Origin: Drosophila miranda | Lineage: Eukaryota; Arthropoda; Insecta; Diptera; Drosophilidae | Direction: 5' to 3' | Assembly (NCBI RefSeq): GCF_003369915.1 | Contig: NC_046676.1 | Location: 10,770,001-10,834,000, forward strand | Length of the DNA: 64,000 nt | Shown: one piece after another, positions 10,663-22,600 of the stretch | Position numbering within the stretch: position 1 is the first letter of the stretch | Layout: every line of letters begins with the position of its first letter | The notes under the pieces: model-generated | Database searches by the model: none | The model's input: only the letters and a program-made list of their open reading frames with translations | Told to the model about the DNA's origin: nothing | Made by a program: the position numbers and the translations under genes

Positions 10663-11100
10663 ATGGTACCCAGTCCGACCATCAGAAATATACCATCTCA
10701 TTTCAAAAATATACTGTAAATATACTGATGAATTCAAGTTCTATTTTACATATTCCTCGTTTTTGATATTCCGTGCAATATAACTAGCTAAATAGAACGT
10801 TCAGCCCTGCCCACATAGTTTTATTCCATTAATGAATCAATTTTGGCCTTGACTGGCCTATTCTAAATACTTGCTTTTATTGGATTTCTTTATACCGTTG
10901 AAAATTAAATTTAATAGATTGATGAAATTGACAAAATATACCATTATATACCGATATTCCGTAAATATACCGTCTTATTTTTAAATTATACCGTAAATAC
11001 ACTGACGAATTCTAGTTATATTATATATATTCCTCACTTTTGATATTCCGTCGAATATTACTAGCTAGATAGAATTCTCAGCCCCGCCGACATTTTTTTG
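10663..11100. repeat. AT-rich dispersed repeat, about 1.5 units of roughly 280 bp
   Basis: A first unit (about 10690-10970) and a partial second (about 10970-11095) repeat each other: ataccgt..., tattcctc(g/a)(t/c)ttttgatattccgt, tactagcta and cagcccc/tgcc recur in the same order. A third copy lies far away at 49995-50345. The unit is studded with ATATACCG/ATATACCA words. No coding capacity. Family not recognised. Confidence 0.8.
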
Positions 11101-11149
11101 TATAATTATTATTTTTGATTTTTATTGTATTATTATTATTTTGATAATT

Positions 11150-11830
11150 TGAGCGGTGGCAAGTTAAGAGTTGTTGTTTTCTCCGTTACTTGAAGCCCGA
11201 TCTAGTCGTGCGATGGCTTTCTGTGTTCGGAATAACATCCTTGATTTGATGGAGTCCTTATCAAGAACCAAGGATTAAGGATATTTTCCCCAGACATATA
11301 ACATATAGCCTGTTTTCTCCCTTATTCGTGGCCCGATTGCTACATTCGACGGCTTCCTGTGATCAGAAAAATGTCCTTGATCCTTCGCTAAGGACTCCAA
11401 CAACCATAGCCATACATATCTAGTTTTTTCGGCTATTAGTAGGCCGATATAGGCGTGCGACGGCTTCCTGGGATCGAAAAGATGTCCCTAAATTGAAATT
11501 GAAAACCAAGGATCAAGGATATTTTCTCCGGACATATATATCATGTTTTCTCTCTTATTTGAGGCCCAATCGGGGCATGCCATAGCCCGCCCTGACTAGA
11601 AATCTGTCCTTGATGCTTTGGTATTTCTTTGCTTTCTTTTCTTATTTGCTTTGAATATTTGCGACGGCTTCCTGTGGTCGAAAAAATGTCCCTAATTTAA
11701 TGAAGTCTTTATCAAGGATTAAGGACATTTTCCCCAATCAAAAACATTTGGTTTTCTCCGCTATTTGTGAACCTATATCGGCGTGCCACGCCTTTCTGTA
11801 GTCGGGATAGCTTTCCCGATAAAGAATATA
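11150..11830. repeat. Degenerate tandem array, units of about 85-140 bp
   Basis: The words ttttctccgttattt, gcgacggcttcctgtg, gaaaaaatgtcc and atcaaggattaaggatatttt recur in the same order. The cgacggcttcctg word or a variant occurs near 11208, 11348, 11459, 11578, 11662 and 11787. Each unit contains an imperfect inverted pair of the type tcctta...taagga. It looks like an old satellite-like array, mutated and with unequal unit lengths. Confidence 0.75.
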
Positions 11831-12503
11831 GCAAGGATGATTTTAGCTTTGCATAAATAAATGAACAAGTGGGAAAGATCGGATACGACTCGGTTTGTGA
11901 CGAAGCATAGGGTAAATACATAGGTCCTCTGTAAAAGAAGATATATTTAAAATTTACTCGTCTGGAAGCTGAAGCTATGCGTTTGATTCGGCGGCGAATA
12001 AATAGGCTGCTCATGATGTCGCGGCGTTAGTCGCGATCTTAGTCGCGTTATTCTGGGATCTCATCCAGAAAGTTCGCTTGCGATATGTTCGGTGCATGAA
12101 CTGGCACATCTATACACTAAGGATAGTCGTCCTGCTTAGTTTCATGGAATATCCTACTTTTTCTTAAAACCAACTCAATATCAACAGCTGCCAGCACAAG
12201 AGATCTGCGGCTTACACAAGAATCTATATAAAAGCCTCAGTCCAAAACTTAGTGGTGTGGCTCATGTTTTATCATTTTATTAAATGAATATCGCTATTCA
12301 ATTTTTGAAATGTTTTCAACTTTAAGGTATATCCTGCCGTTGGGCATGCAAGTATAGGAGAGTCCAGGAGATCTGATTTCACCAAGCAAACAGATAGCTC
12401 TAGATCAAATATAGAGTTATAGCGAGGGAAGTTCGTAATCGTACATATGTACATTTTTGTTATTGACTCGTTTAGTTACAAGCTGGGACTAATTTTAGTA
12501 GAA
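11831..12503. other. Spacer with an isolated TATA-like box
   Basis: No gene found. A plus-strand tatataaaagcctcagtcc at about 12226-12244 looks like a TATA box plus leader start, but no ORF follows, so it may be a relic promoter. On the minus strand AATAAA near 12274-12280 would serve the 3' end of the peptidase gene. Confidence 0.5.
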
Positions 12504-13747
12504 CTAAACTATGGGGTAGGTGCACTCGAGGGCAATGCCGCAGAAGTTATTGCCGCGTGGCAAGCGGAAGTAGCCTTCCTCGCCCCAAACCTTGTCCCAC
12601 GAGTTCTTGACAATCCAGTAATCCTGACCCTTTTCCGAGCCATAGCCCACGACCAGAACCGAGTGATTCGGCTCGTCCTCGTTGCACTTCTCGTCGGAGT
12701 AGATTCCGCTCTTGTACTGCAGCAGAGTCTCCAGGCCGTTCAGGGAGCAGGCCAGGGGACCCAGAGTGGCAATCACCTTCTTCATGAGAGTCTCGTCCTT
12801 TGGCGGAATGGTGGCGAAGCCGGTGATCTGCGCACCCGACAGATTTTTGCTGTACTTGCACGTATCCTTGTTGTCTATGTACGGATAACCATCGGCCTTG
12901 GACACGCCCTTCTGCTCCTCGTTGATGAATGCCATAGCGTACTCCTGGAAACCGCCATCGCACCCGCTCAGACCAAACTCCAGGGTACCGCAATCGACCA
13001 GATTCTGCTCGGACAGATTCGGCAGGGTGCCGGTCTTTCGGAAGATATGGCCCTCAATGGCTCCGGTGGTGGCAAAGGCCCAACACGATCCGCAAGTTCC
13101 CTGGAACTTCACCGAAGTTACGCCTCCCTTCTGGCGCCAGTCGAAGGATTCGGGAATGCTGGCTCCTGCAGGCACACTAGCCTGTTTTCGATTGGCTGTG
13201 GCTTTCGATCTGCGTACGGATTATGATATTAATTTAGGAATGGAAGATTCTAGTTTCTGATGAACTTACGCTCCCTGCGACGATTTCCGGAGGCCAGTCA
13301 GCTGCGAGAGGAACTCTGATTTTGTCAGATCCGAAAAGGCATTCACTGCCAGCTGGTAGCTGGAGGCGCCCTTGGCAAAGGCATCGTTGCCGGCATCCAC
13401 CAAATTCTTGCGTGCAGCGAAGACGCCCTCGTGCAGGGCCTTGTCTGCAGCGTTCAGATAATTCTTTCCAGATTGCGCCTGAGAAAGAAAGTAATCTCAA
13501 TAAAGATGCTCTCTATGGTGATGACAGATGAAGAAAGACTTACCAAGAAATCGCCAAAGTTCTGCACATTCGTTAGCTTTGGTGGTGAAGGCAGTTGACT
13601 GGCAATGTTGGCGATTCCCTGCTGGACCCTGTTGGCCGCATTCGAGAGGGCTCCACCCAGGCGGTTGCCACCCAGGCCACCTCCAAATCCACCAAACTGG
13701 GCCGAAGCCAAGGCAACAAAGAGGGGAAGCACCAATAGAAACTTCAT
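12504..13747 (-). CDS. Secreted papain-family (C1A, cathepsin L-like) cysteine peptidase
   Basis: Lysosomal or secreted cysteine endopeptidase precursor, 372 residues from exons 13544-13747, 13270-13478 and 12504-13209. Order: signal peptide MKFLLVLPLFVALASA, a Gly-rich stretch GGFGGGLGGNRLGG, an I29-type inhibitory propeptide (SSYQLAVNAFSDLT), then the mature enzyme from about residue 150. Catalytic residues are all present: the oxyanion-hole Gln and nucleophile Cys in FQGTCGSCWAF, His in EPNHSVLVVGYG and Asn in VKNSWDKVWG. The Gly-rich N-terminal extension before the propeptide is unusual for cathepsin L. The gene probably corresponds to D. melanogaster CG4847, recalled and not checked. The start was chosen for its signal peptide. 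Confidence 0.93.
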
Positions 13748-14800
13748 TGTGATCTGTGAAGAAGATTTGCTATATATACTAGTCGTATAGTATTCCATCT
13801 GACTGGGGAAAATACAGAAGATCTCTGCGTTGTCGGTTGTCAATTAAGTGCGATTACATATGTAGCAACACTTATTAGCAGATTGAGTTGAATATATGTA
13901 TGTGCAATTATATTTTCAAATCTGAAATCATCAGTGTGTTATGTCACTGTCTCTATCGGACCCAACCTTACCCGTTCACTAATTCTGTACAAATGTTTGG
14001 GCTCTATCGCTAGTCAGCGTTTATATAGCTATCATCACAAATCGATTAGACAGACATGTAAAATAGATTCGAAGCCTAATAAACTTGTCTACCTTGCTAC
14101 CCCCTCAAACAATACGAATACGAGTTTATCCCAAGTCCAGTAATTCATGATTATACAGAATCCGAAAAGCTCTGATCACACCATGTAGTAGTAGCTATAA
14201 TTGTAACCATGTGAACTGTTTTAGCTGTGGAGTGGCATAAACAATCGAACAAAAAAACAGAAGAAAAATTGAGCTCAAACTTGTTTACTGTCAATAAATG
14301 ATCTTTGCTATTCCGATTTATGGCCTACATGTCACTTTTATGGGTCTTATGGTACCGGTAAAACAGCATACAACAACCATAATGAATTTCGACTTGAATG
14401 CGGCTTCCAAAACGTAATCATGATTTTAATTAACACACTTAATCGCCGAGATAAGGCTGATTTTAAACGATGTTTATACACGTCTCATAGGGGGCAAGGT
14501 AAGGCAAGGTAAGGCATCACTTTGGCGGCACAGGAAAAACCGGAAGATCTCAAAAACTCGTTGTCAAGTTCAAGGCAATTAAATATTACTGCACACAAGA
14601 TAATCCGATCTGGACAACGAAAATGCACTTGCAGCAGAGACAGAGACCGAGACAGAAATAAACTTTACAATCGAAACAAGTTTTATGTTCACTTTATGGA
14701 TCCCAGGAAGAATTTAACCAGCGACTAACCTTTCTCGAGCGATCGACCAACACTAATGGCATGGCCGGGGTCCCAATACTGGGGCTTTTATAGCCACCGA
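13748..14800 (-). promoter_or_regulatory. Possible two promoters and a noncoding first exon of the peptidase gene
   Basis: A minus-strand TATA motif (TATATATAG, about 13771-13779) lies just upstream of the start codon. A second, stronger one (GGCTATAAAAGCC, about 14784-14796) sits a kilobase upstream and is followed about 60 bp on by a splice donor, AAAGGTTAGT. An acceptor, cttcttcacag, ends at 13754, six bases before the ATG. A noncoding exon spliced to 13753 is a reasonable inference. Confidence 0.4.
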
Positions 14801-15382
14801 TCTGATATGGCGCTATCATGCAAATTTAATTAGATGAGCTACTACTTAAAGACAAAACTTGTATCGCTGCGTATACGTAATACGTATGTATATATTAAAA
14901 AATATGCAAAAATAAATCTAATACTCTGTCATTAACATTTATTATTACTCCCGTTAAGGGGCTGGTGGGGGGCTGACTGCTCGAGTGTTAATTAAAGCCG
15001 TACATACACATACATATGTAAAAACGAGTCGATATTAAATAATAATAACAGTAGCCGGCACGGGAGGATGGGATGGAGCACAGCTCGAGCTGGTTCTAAC
15101 CTGATGCCGAACAGCGCTTCCAAGAAGACACCCAACTTTAATTTGGTTTCATTTAAAGGAAATCCCCTGAGGAAACCCGTTTTCTCCTTCGACACCATAG
15201 ATCTGCGTTAATTATGTCAACAGAAATGTCCATTCCAGGAATAGTTATGCGGGTTATGCTCTACCGTGGATCGGATTCGGCTTCGGCATGCGATCAGGCG
15301 TGAAGTTTGGATACAATTTAATATTAATCAATTTATTGGCACGTAACTATTAATTCTAGTAACACATTCTATCGGAGAGAGC
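14801..15382. other. Intergenic stretch, nothing recognised
   Basis: AT-rich spacer. The minus-strand ORF at 14992-15198 has no recognisable content and is probably chance. Confidence 0.5.
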
Positions 15383-15688
15383 TCAGGCAATCTGGCGTCG
15401 TCGTGTCTGCACGGAGCGCGACTCCTGGGGCTCTTCGTGGATGGGCGTGGCCTCGCGCAGAAAGACGATGGGCTTCTGAAGGTCCACTGGCGGCAAAGCC
15501 CAGTCCCGGGTCATGGCAAAGCGCTGAACGCCAAAAAGCATTCGAAAGATTAGCCAAGATATCCCATGTTTCGGGTCAGAGTTTATACTTACGCCGCTGG
15601 GTCCATTGATGGATCCATGTCCCACCTGGGGCAGGGCCAGCGAGAGGGCCAGGGAGGCCAGGAAGGTGAGGATCAGAGTCACTTTCAT
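15383..15688 (-). CDS. Small secreted peptide precursor, 78 aa, family unknown
   Basis: Two exons, 15593-15688 and 15383-15523, meet in phase at a gtaagt donor and a cag acceptor. The product has a clear signal peptide (MKVTLILTFLASLALSLA) and a mature part of about 58 residues without cysteines. That part has NGPSG at the exon junction, DWALPPVDLQKPIVFLRE and a basic triplet TRRR five residues from the end. I chose the second in-frame ATG because its context CAAAATG is ideal and it begins the signal peptide; an upstream ATG would add ten residues. A strong TATA box lies 75-85 bp upstream, as in inducible or tissue-specific secreted peptide genes. It may be an immune or reproductive peptide, but no family is recognised. 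Confidence 0.72.
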   Translation of the reverse strand: MKVTLILTFLASLALSLALPQVGHGSINGPSGVSINSDPKHGISWLIFRMLFGVQRFAMTRDWALPPVDLQKPIVFLREATPIHEEPQESRSVQTRRRQIA

Positions 15689-15759
15689 TTTGTTGCGGGA
15701 TGGAAGTAGTCCTTTCAAGCGAATTGTTTGGCTTGCAATGATGCTGGAAGCCTGAACGA

Positions 15760-15772
15760 TTCCTTTATATAA
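15760..15772 (-). promoter_or_regulatory. TATA box of the small secreted peptide gene
   Basis: On the minus strand the sequence reads TTATATAAAGGA, about 75-85 bp upstream of the chosen start codon, placing transcription initiation near 15735. Confidence 0.6.
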
Positions 15773-17596
15773 TTCGGCAAAGTCGGCACTTTCTCTCTGT
15801 TTTGGGCAATTCCTCCGTACACTTCCGTGTGTAAAGCAACTGAATCATCTTTCCTGAGATCAGGTGCACTTTGTAAAACACTTTATAAATAACACCAATA
15901 TCGGGCGGGCGCATGAGCGTACTTTTCCTTTCATTCCTTATCACGGATGCAGACTGCCACGCCGCCGATTCTCCAGAGATTTGAAATTCATCTTCCAGTT
16001 AGCAGTTACTTACCGTTCTTACCCAAGGAATGCTCCTCAAGCTCCTCTGAGGTGCTCGCACAAAGAGGAGAACAGAACCATTTTTTTATATATTCGTTCG
16101 TTGGACTCTGGCTATACATTTCAAGGTTGTCTTCACATCTGCCTGCTCCGACTGCCATATACCTTATACGAGAATGCATGTATGTATGCGCGAGTATCTG
16201 TGTGTGCTTCTTTCATTAACCACTTTCAGCAGCAACAGCAAGAAGAACAACAACATCAGTCAACAATACAGAACTTCAAACGAAGTCACTCTCGTCTGCG
16301 TCAGGGCGAAGGTGGAGCTGAAGATGGAGACGACGATGGAGCACCAGCAGGTGGGCATGGGGCAGGGGCGGGTACCTTTGGGTCTGCAAGCCAGCTCGGG
16401 GATCTTCTGGTTAATGCGTTGTGTCCACAGCCGCTGCTGGCTGGCCCGCCGCAGCTCCATCTTCATCTTCATCCAATTGTTGAGCGACACCGACACACAT
16501 AAAACTTGATGTGATGCGTCTTCGTCTGCGTCTCGAAATCCTCTTTAAATTAAGAAAGATGATTTGCAGATTTTAATGCAGACACCGAAGACATCGACTG
16601 GACAGACGGAGGGACCAGAACACGACCACGACCAAGACCAAGACCAAGACCCAACCAAGTGATGTAAGCCTGCCAACGAATTTATTTGTTCTTTCTGGCT
16701 CGCTTCGGCCGGGGACCGCCTCTGGGGCTGCTGCAATAAAAGAAATCCCAAACATACTTCAGTTTTTAGAGCCCGAGCAGCTAATTTACGATTATTGGCT
16801 TTCATCTTCTTTTCGACTAAGCCAAATAAATCCCCTCCCCAGGCCCCTAACCACTTTATGATTTGTTCATGGCCAAGTCAAGTCCCCAGAGCCGTTATAG
16901 AATACGAGCATGTCTGCGGATCAGTCCAGGGACAGAATATGAATGGATCCAACGATGGTCTATGATGACGGAGTGAACGAGATTAGCATCATCTTCTAAG
17001 AGGTTTACTGACAGTCGTAACAGTTTTATTGGAGTGGCTTGATAGTCTTTATCGATTAAATCATTTCACAGTTACTTTAAGACCCCTTCAAGTGAGAGAT
17101 TGAATCGTTTGGGTAGAGCATAATCCACTTCACTCAAGAGTTCCAATCATGTAACGCAGAATCTATGCAGTGATATGCAAATGTAGGGAATTCTTCCACA
17201 TAATATATGTTGATTGTTAATTTTACTCAGTAGTTTTTATTAAATCAAGAGTTTCCTTTTTTTGTGGTGGTTGTCATACAATTAAAGCATACAATATATC
17301 GTATTTATATATAGAATAGTGTCTTGGCTCCTTTAATCTCTCGTTGCCCGATATGCTAGTGGAATGATCAGTGTGGATCGGAAATTTCTACAGGGGCCCT
17401 CGGACCGCCCAGGCTGCGCAATGGGTCCGCAGAGAGAAGCGACATTTTCGGACGTTATCCGGCCGGCTCTTGAAAATGGTCGTTCCTCAGTGGAACCCAA
17501 TCCCTCAGTGGGTGGGACAGTCGGTGGGCCCCGGCCCAAACACACACACAACTTAGTCTAGTGGATGCTAATGAAGGCCAATGCCAGTGGGGAAGC
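15773..17596. other. Gene-poor spacer and 3' flank of the lectin gene
   Basis: No gene can be supported. Open frames at 16174-16509 and 16260-16496 overlap each other on opposite strands and have no recognised domain. The low-complexity gaccaagaccaagacc stretch near 16625 explains other ORFs. The part below 17597 is presumably 3' UTR of the long lectin isoform. Confidence 0.45.
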
Positions 17597-18506
17597 CTAG
17601 TTGTTGGGCACCAGGGTCTTGCCCAGAACCCGCATGGCGTTCGAGTAGTCGGAGTCAATCTGGGGTATGATCTGCTGCTCGTTGGGGCGCAGGGTGCGTA
17701 TCAGGTCGTTCAGCGAGAGCGACTGCTGGGGCGAGACCTCCTCCTTGGGCGGGGTCTGCATCTCCTGCGAGCTGGCCATCTTCTGGAAGTCCTGTGCAAT
17801 CTGCTTGATGCGCTCCTCGATGGCGGCGGCGGCCGGCGACTCTGTGGAGCTCGGCAGCGCCTCACTGGCCTGTCCAGGGGCCTGGGACTCGGCCTCCGAA
17901 TCGGCTTCTGCTTCCGACTCAGAGTCTCCGTCAGCCTCCGTCTCGTGCTCAACGCTGACACTCTCTTCGGCGGCGGCGGCGGCGGGAGCTGGTGCGGCAT
18001 CATCGTCGTGGTGCTGCAGCTGCTGCTGAACCTCTTCAATGGAGTGCATCTCGTGGTGCAGCTCGTTGTCGTGCAGCGGGAAGACATGCTCCTTGATGTC
18101 ATCGCCCTCGCCATCGCCGATCAGCTCGCGGGCATGCTCGCTGAAGCTATCGTTATCCCCGTCATGATCGTCGCCCTCTACATCGCCATCGCTCTCCGCC
18201 TCGTGCTCGTGCTCGTGCTCGTCGTGCTCCTCGGCATCCATGTCCGTGTCCTGGTCGTCCACCTCCACGTCAATGGCATCTTTGTCGGTCAGCGAGCGAT
18301 CTTGGTTCAGCTTGAAGGAGTGGAACGACGGCGAGCTGGCCTCCTCTGCCAGGCGCTGGGCAATCGCTGGCGACGACTTGGCCTTGGCGGCCGTGTACAG
18401 GCCTCCAGTGGTGGACATGAGCAGGGGCAGGGGCGTGGTGGTGGGGGCGGCATGCAGGTGCATCAGTGCGTCAGGCGTTCTGGGCGTGGTCGAGGTGATG
18501 GGACGT
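17597..18506 (-). CDS. Alternative last exon of the lectin gene: acidic tail
   Basis: 303 codons open in frame with lectin exon 3. It starts RPITSTTPRTP and continues through a Ser/Thr/Pro-rich part. The highly acidic block (about 18050-18280) is rich in Asp, Glu and His, with repeats such as EHEHEHE, followed by an Ala-rich and a second acidic segment. The end is LGKTLVPNN. The acceptor ccacag precedes it. Such a tail could bind divalent metal or calcium, or interact with basic partners; this is inference only. The segment could also belong to a separate gene, but the exact frame fit to exon 3 favours one gene. Confidence 0.75.
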
Positions 18507-19656
18507 CTGTGGCACAGCGTTTGGGCAGAAGGAAGAGAAGAGAACGAAAACAGTTGCCATTTAAGTTTTGCTGCTTAACAGAGGAATAGAGGGGGCACGG
18601 TGGAGCGGTTCGGCTGGAGTTGGTGGTCGTGGTTAGTGCGAAAGTTCGAGCTTTAAGCTGTTTATACTAAAGTTAGTTAGTTGAACACAAATCATCATGA
18701 CAACCACAACGACAACAACAACAACAACAACAACAGCAACAACAACGAGAGGCGAGAACATCTAAGGAAGCTAAGCCCCAAACCACCAAACAAAATATTA
18801 CGTAGAGTATTTAGGGTTTTAGATCTATGTAGATCTTATGCGAGATTCTTTCGGCGCTCATATGGAATCGAACTGGGGAAAAGATAATGCAGTCTGAAAC
18901 AGGATCGCTATGAAATTTTACGTGGAATCAAATGAGCCAGAACTGGGGACACATTTGTTGCAACTGCAACAAAATTGCTTCTCTTTTAGCATAAGTTTCA
19001 AATAATGAGTTCCTCTGAAGGGAACTCTAAACTGATTTAAGATCAATATCAATTCCTTTCAATATCTCTTTATATATCAGATTGCATTAATTTTCATGGT
19101 TCGGTTATCGCATTGGCGTCTACAAGGAAGTATACTTTTGATTGTTTTTCTTCGAATAAAAACTGTGTAAATTTGGATCGATTTTGAAATCTCTGACATC
19201 TCGAATGTTTGTTTTTTTTTTGGAGGTCGTTAGTAAGAAGTTAGCTAAGAGCTTCGCATTAGTCTTTAGTCTTTAGATGTAATCTTTATAGATGTATGCA
19301 TAGATTGACGCGCAGGCACACACACACACAACACGGTTATCTGTGTGTGTGTGTGTGTGTGTGTGTGTCTGCCTGCGTGCATGTGTGTGTGTAGTTATGG
19401 TAGATTTGTAACGATTTGGGGTTTAGCTCACCTATTTTTGAGTTTCAGTTTTTTGTTTTCTTTTGGCAAATATCTTTTGTTCGGACTGGGAATCGGAATC
19501 AGATTTAGATTCGCACTCTGTCTCTGTCTCTGTGTGTGTGTGTTGGTGTGTGTGGGTGTGGCTGTGTGTGTGTGTGTGTTGGTGGTCAACTAAATTAACT
19601 TTCGTTTAATCAGGTTATCCTTGCGGTTTCTCTCGATTTCGATCGTATCTATATAA

Positions 19657-19691
<35 letters not shown>

Positions 19692-22600
19692 TGGGTGTTT
19701 GTGTGCTCGATTTACTTAATTAGGGAGATTTGTTTAGTTGCCGCTATAGCGGGCCGTTCGTATAGCGAATTAATTAACTTTAATTATAGTATATTTAAAT
19801 TTGTTTATTGCTTTTATGAATATGGTTCTTTCTTCGTTCTTCTCTGCTCCTTTTCTCTTCTCCTCGTTACTCTTCTCTTCTCTCAATTCTGGCTTGATCT
19901 TATTCGCGCCTTTTCTGTTCGCTTAGTGGCTGCCGTGGTCTAGTGTCCTTACCCCTGCGCAGACGAGACCGGGATGCTGCCGTAGTTGTAGTAGTAGCAG
20001 CGGGTCTGCTCGCAAATGAAGTCCTTGACGGCCGAGCAGTCCTCGGGCATCCACTTGAGCGTGGGCTGCTTCAGGATCACGCATCCCTTCTCGGCGCCAC
20101 TGCTGCTATAGTTCGAGATGGAATGGAGAGTGCAAAAACAGAGAGCGATGTAAGGAGAGATACACACTGGGGCCGGACAGGGAGGATGGGGGATCTTCCT
20201 GGCGTACTTACCTGTCGCGGGCGGTGCGCTGGGGCGAGGTGTTGCTGTTGTGATCGACGGGATCGAGGAGGCCGGCCTGGATGGCGTCCGCCGAGTTCTC
20301 GAAGAAGTCAAAGGTGGCATTGAACGGTAAACCGGTGCTCATCCATAGGAACATGCCCGTGCCCAGGCGATTTCCGGAGGTCCAGAAATCGTAGTTGCCG
20401 TAGCCGGCATTCTTCAAATACGTGGTCATCGATTCGGCCTTCTCCTTGGTCTCGAACGAGGCCAGCTGCAGGCCCAAGGAGCGGCAATACTGGTAGGCCA
20501 GGAAGTAGTTCAGTTCCGGCGAATAGGGATTCATCCGGCTGATGAAGTACTGGACTCCATCCAAATGGATTGTCGTAATGCGTTGACCTAATCCCGGAAG
20601 AGCACAAGCAATCAATTAGTGGGGGTCTTCTGCAGGTGAACGAACCCCGAAATTCCCGAAAGTCCAAAACCCATCCGGAGATCCCGCTCTGAATACCGAA
20701 ACACCTATGAAATCGCAACGCGTAACCGAAATAATTGTAGTAACGGTTTCAGTTTCGGACATCGCATGCGTAATAGCCAGGCCAGAGATGGCCAGAAGCT
20801 AGAGGCCACAACCACAGCCAGAGCCAGAAACAGAACGAAGCCAAAGACAAATATCATTAAATAGGATTACCAAAAGCAGTCGGCAATTGTCTCTATAAAA
20901 AGAATAACAAACGAAGAACTTTGGACACATGATTCATGACTCATGATGATAATGTTAATGATGATGATGACCAGGAGCATTTATGCGGTCCCTGACCCGG
21001 AGTTGTGCCTCCGGCAGCTAATTACACACAAAATCCGATGGGGAATCAAGGTGCTGATGACATTAATTAGCTGGTGGCTGCTGGCTGGTGGCTGCTCTGG
21101 TCAGCCCCAAGCACTGAAAAGACGCATGAAAGAATGAAAGAGAGAGCAGGCGGCCGGCAGACTCTTATGTAATCGCTGACCCGAGAAGAGCTCTGCTTTC
21201 ATTCCCTGTTCGGGGGGTGCTCTGGGACGAGAGAAAACAATGCAAGATGACAGTGACCGTTCTGGCTGGTTCCAACAGGTAAAAGATCTTAGCCCTCTCA
21301 GAGCGTGCTAAACAGTCATCTGTTTGTATCCTACATGCATGCATAGGTGTGTGTGTGTGTGTGTTGGTATTGGCCCTTTGAGAACGGCTCAAAAGATAAA
21401 CACAAATACTTTGAAGACACCTCCAGGCACTTGGCTATTTATGGCACTTGTCATGGATGGATATAGGCAAGGGTATGTCTATGGCTATGGCATAGACAGG
21501 GTTCCAATGTTTGTCCACTCACTCGCACCTCGATACCTACATACGAGCACTCGTATCTGTGTGGCTATCTGTTTGTATATGAAATTATTTCCGGCGATTT
21601 AAATGCAAGACACACACGAAGCCAAGTCGAAAAGTCTTCCCTCCGAAAGACAACGGAGACGACAACCGAGCCGAGGGTAGATTTATGAATGGGAAGAATG
21701 TGAAGACTGACAGCAGTCGAGCGGATTTATTATGCATCTGAGCAGCTGAGATTTCCATCTCTCAATAGAACCAACCAATAAGAATTTTAATCCCCCTGGG
21801 CAGAAGCAGAAGAACAAGCTGAAGAAACTCTCAAATTTCATTTTAATTGACCAATTTATTCCTCCAACCCAAATCTCAGAGAGGGATCCGACCTAATTCG
21901 AGAATTAATTCCACCAAAATGAATCCAACTAGATCGCAATCTTCGCTTGGAACGGATCCAACGGATAGAATTCGAGGTAAAAAAGAAAAAACAATATCTT
22001 CAAGGGAGCTAACGAGAAGGAAGTCCAGTTTCTCTCCCCTCTCATCCAAACCCCATCCAATTGTAGTTAATTTGACACTGACTCTGACTCTGAACGTGAA
22101 CTCGATTGGGGGAATGGGACTGGGACTGGGGCTGGATCGGGATCGGGATCGGGAAACCCAATAATTGGACAGTATTTCGCTCAGATTCCCCCTACAGCCG
22201 TCTATTTTCGAGCACTATAATTTCGGAAGGTAATTACGTTCGGCCAGCGATAGATACTCCTGGAGAGATCGCGAATCTAGCACGTCTCTAATGATGCAGT
22301 CAAAGTCAATGCTAGTGTTTGCCCCAGACTTTGATGCTGGAGGATGCAGGAGGCATACCCCGGGCCCCCCCGGGCAGCGGGACCGATGCCAAGTCTAGTT
22401 ATTTGTTGGCACCTAGCATCCCTCCGGCCAGTTAGCAGGCAAATCATTATAATGGACATGGCGACTGGGATAAGCAGAACGAAATTGATATTGAAAAAGA
22501 GCTCTGGCTCCTGCTGAGGTCCAAAACGGGAACGGGAACAGTGCAATTCAGCTTCAGGTAATCGATGAGAAAAGAGCGGAGCGATGGAAAAAATTGATGC

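Noticed and set aside
12447-13260. Long plus-strand ORFs
   Set aside because: Antisense shadow of the cysteine peptidase, whose catalytic motifs and splice phases are clear on the minus strand.
16174-16509. ORFs of 78-111 codons on both strands
   Set aside because: No domain, no supporting splice sites, opposing frames equally open.
17561-18589. 342-codon plus-strand ORF
   Set aside because: Mirror of the acidic lectin exon; its Leu/Val-rich content follows from the reversed Asp/Glu/His codons.
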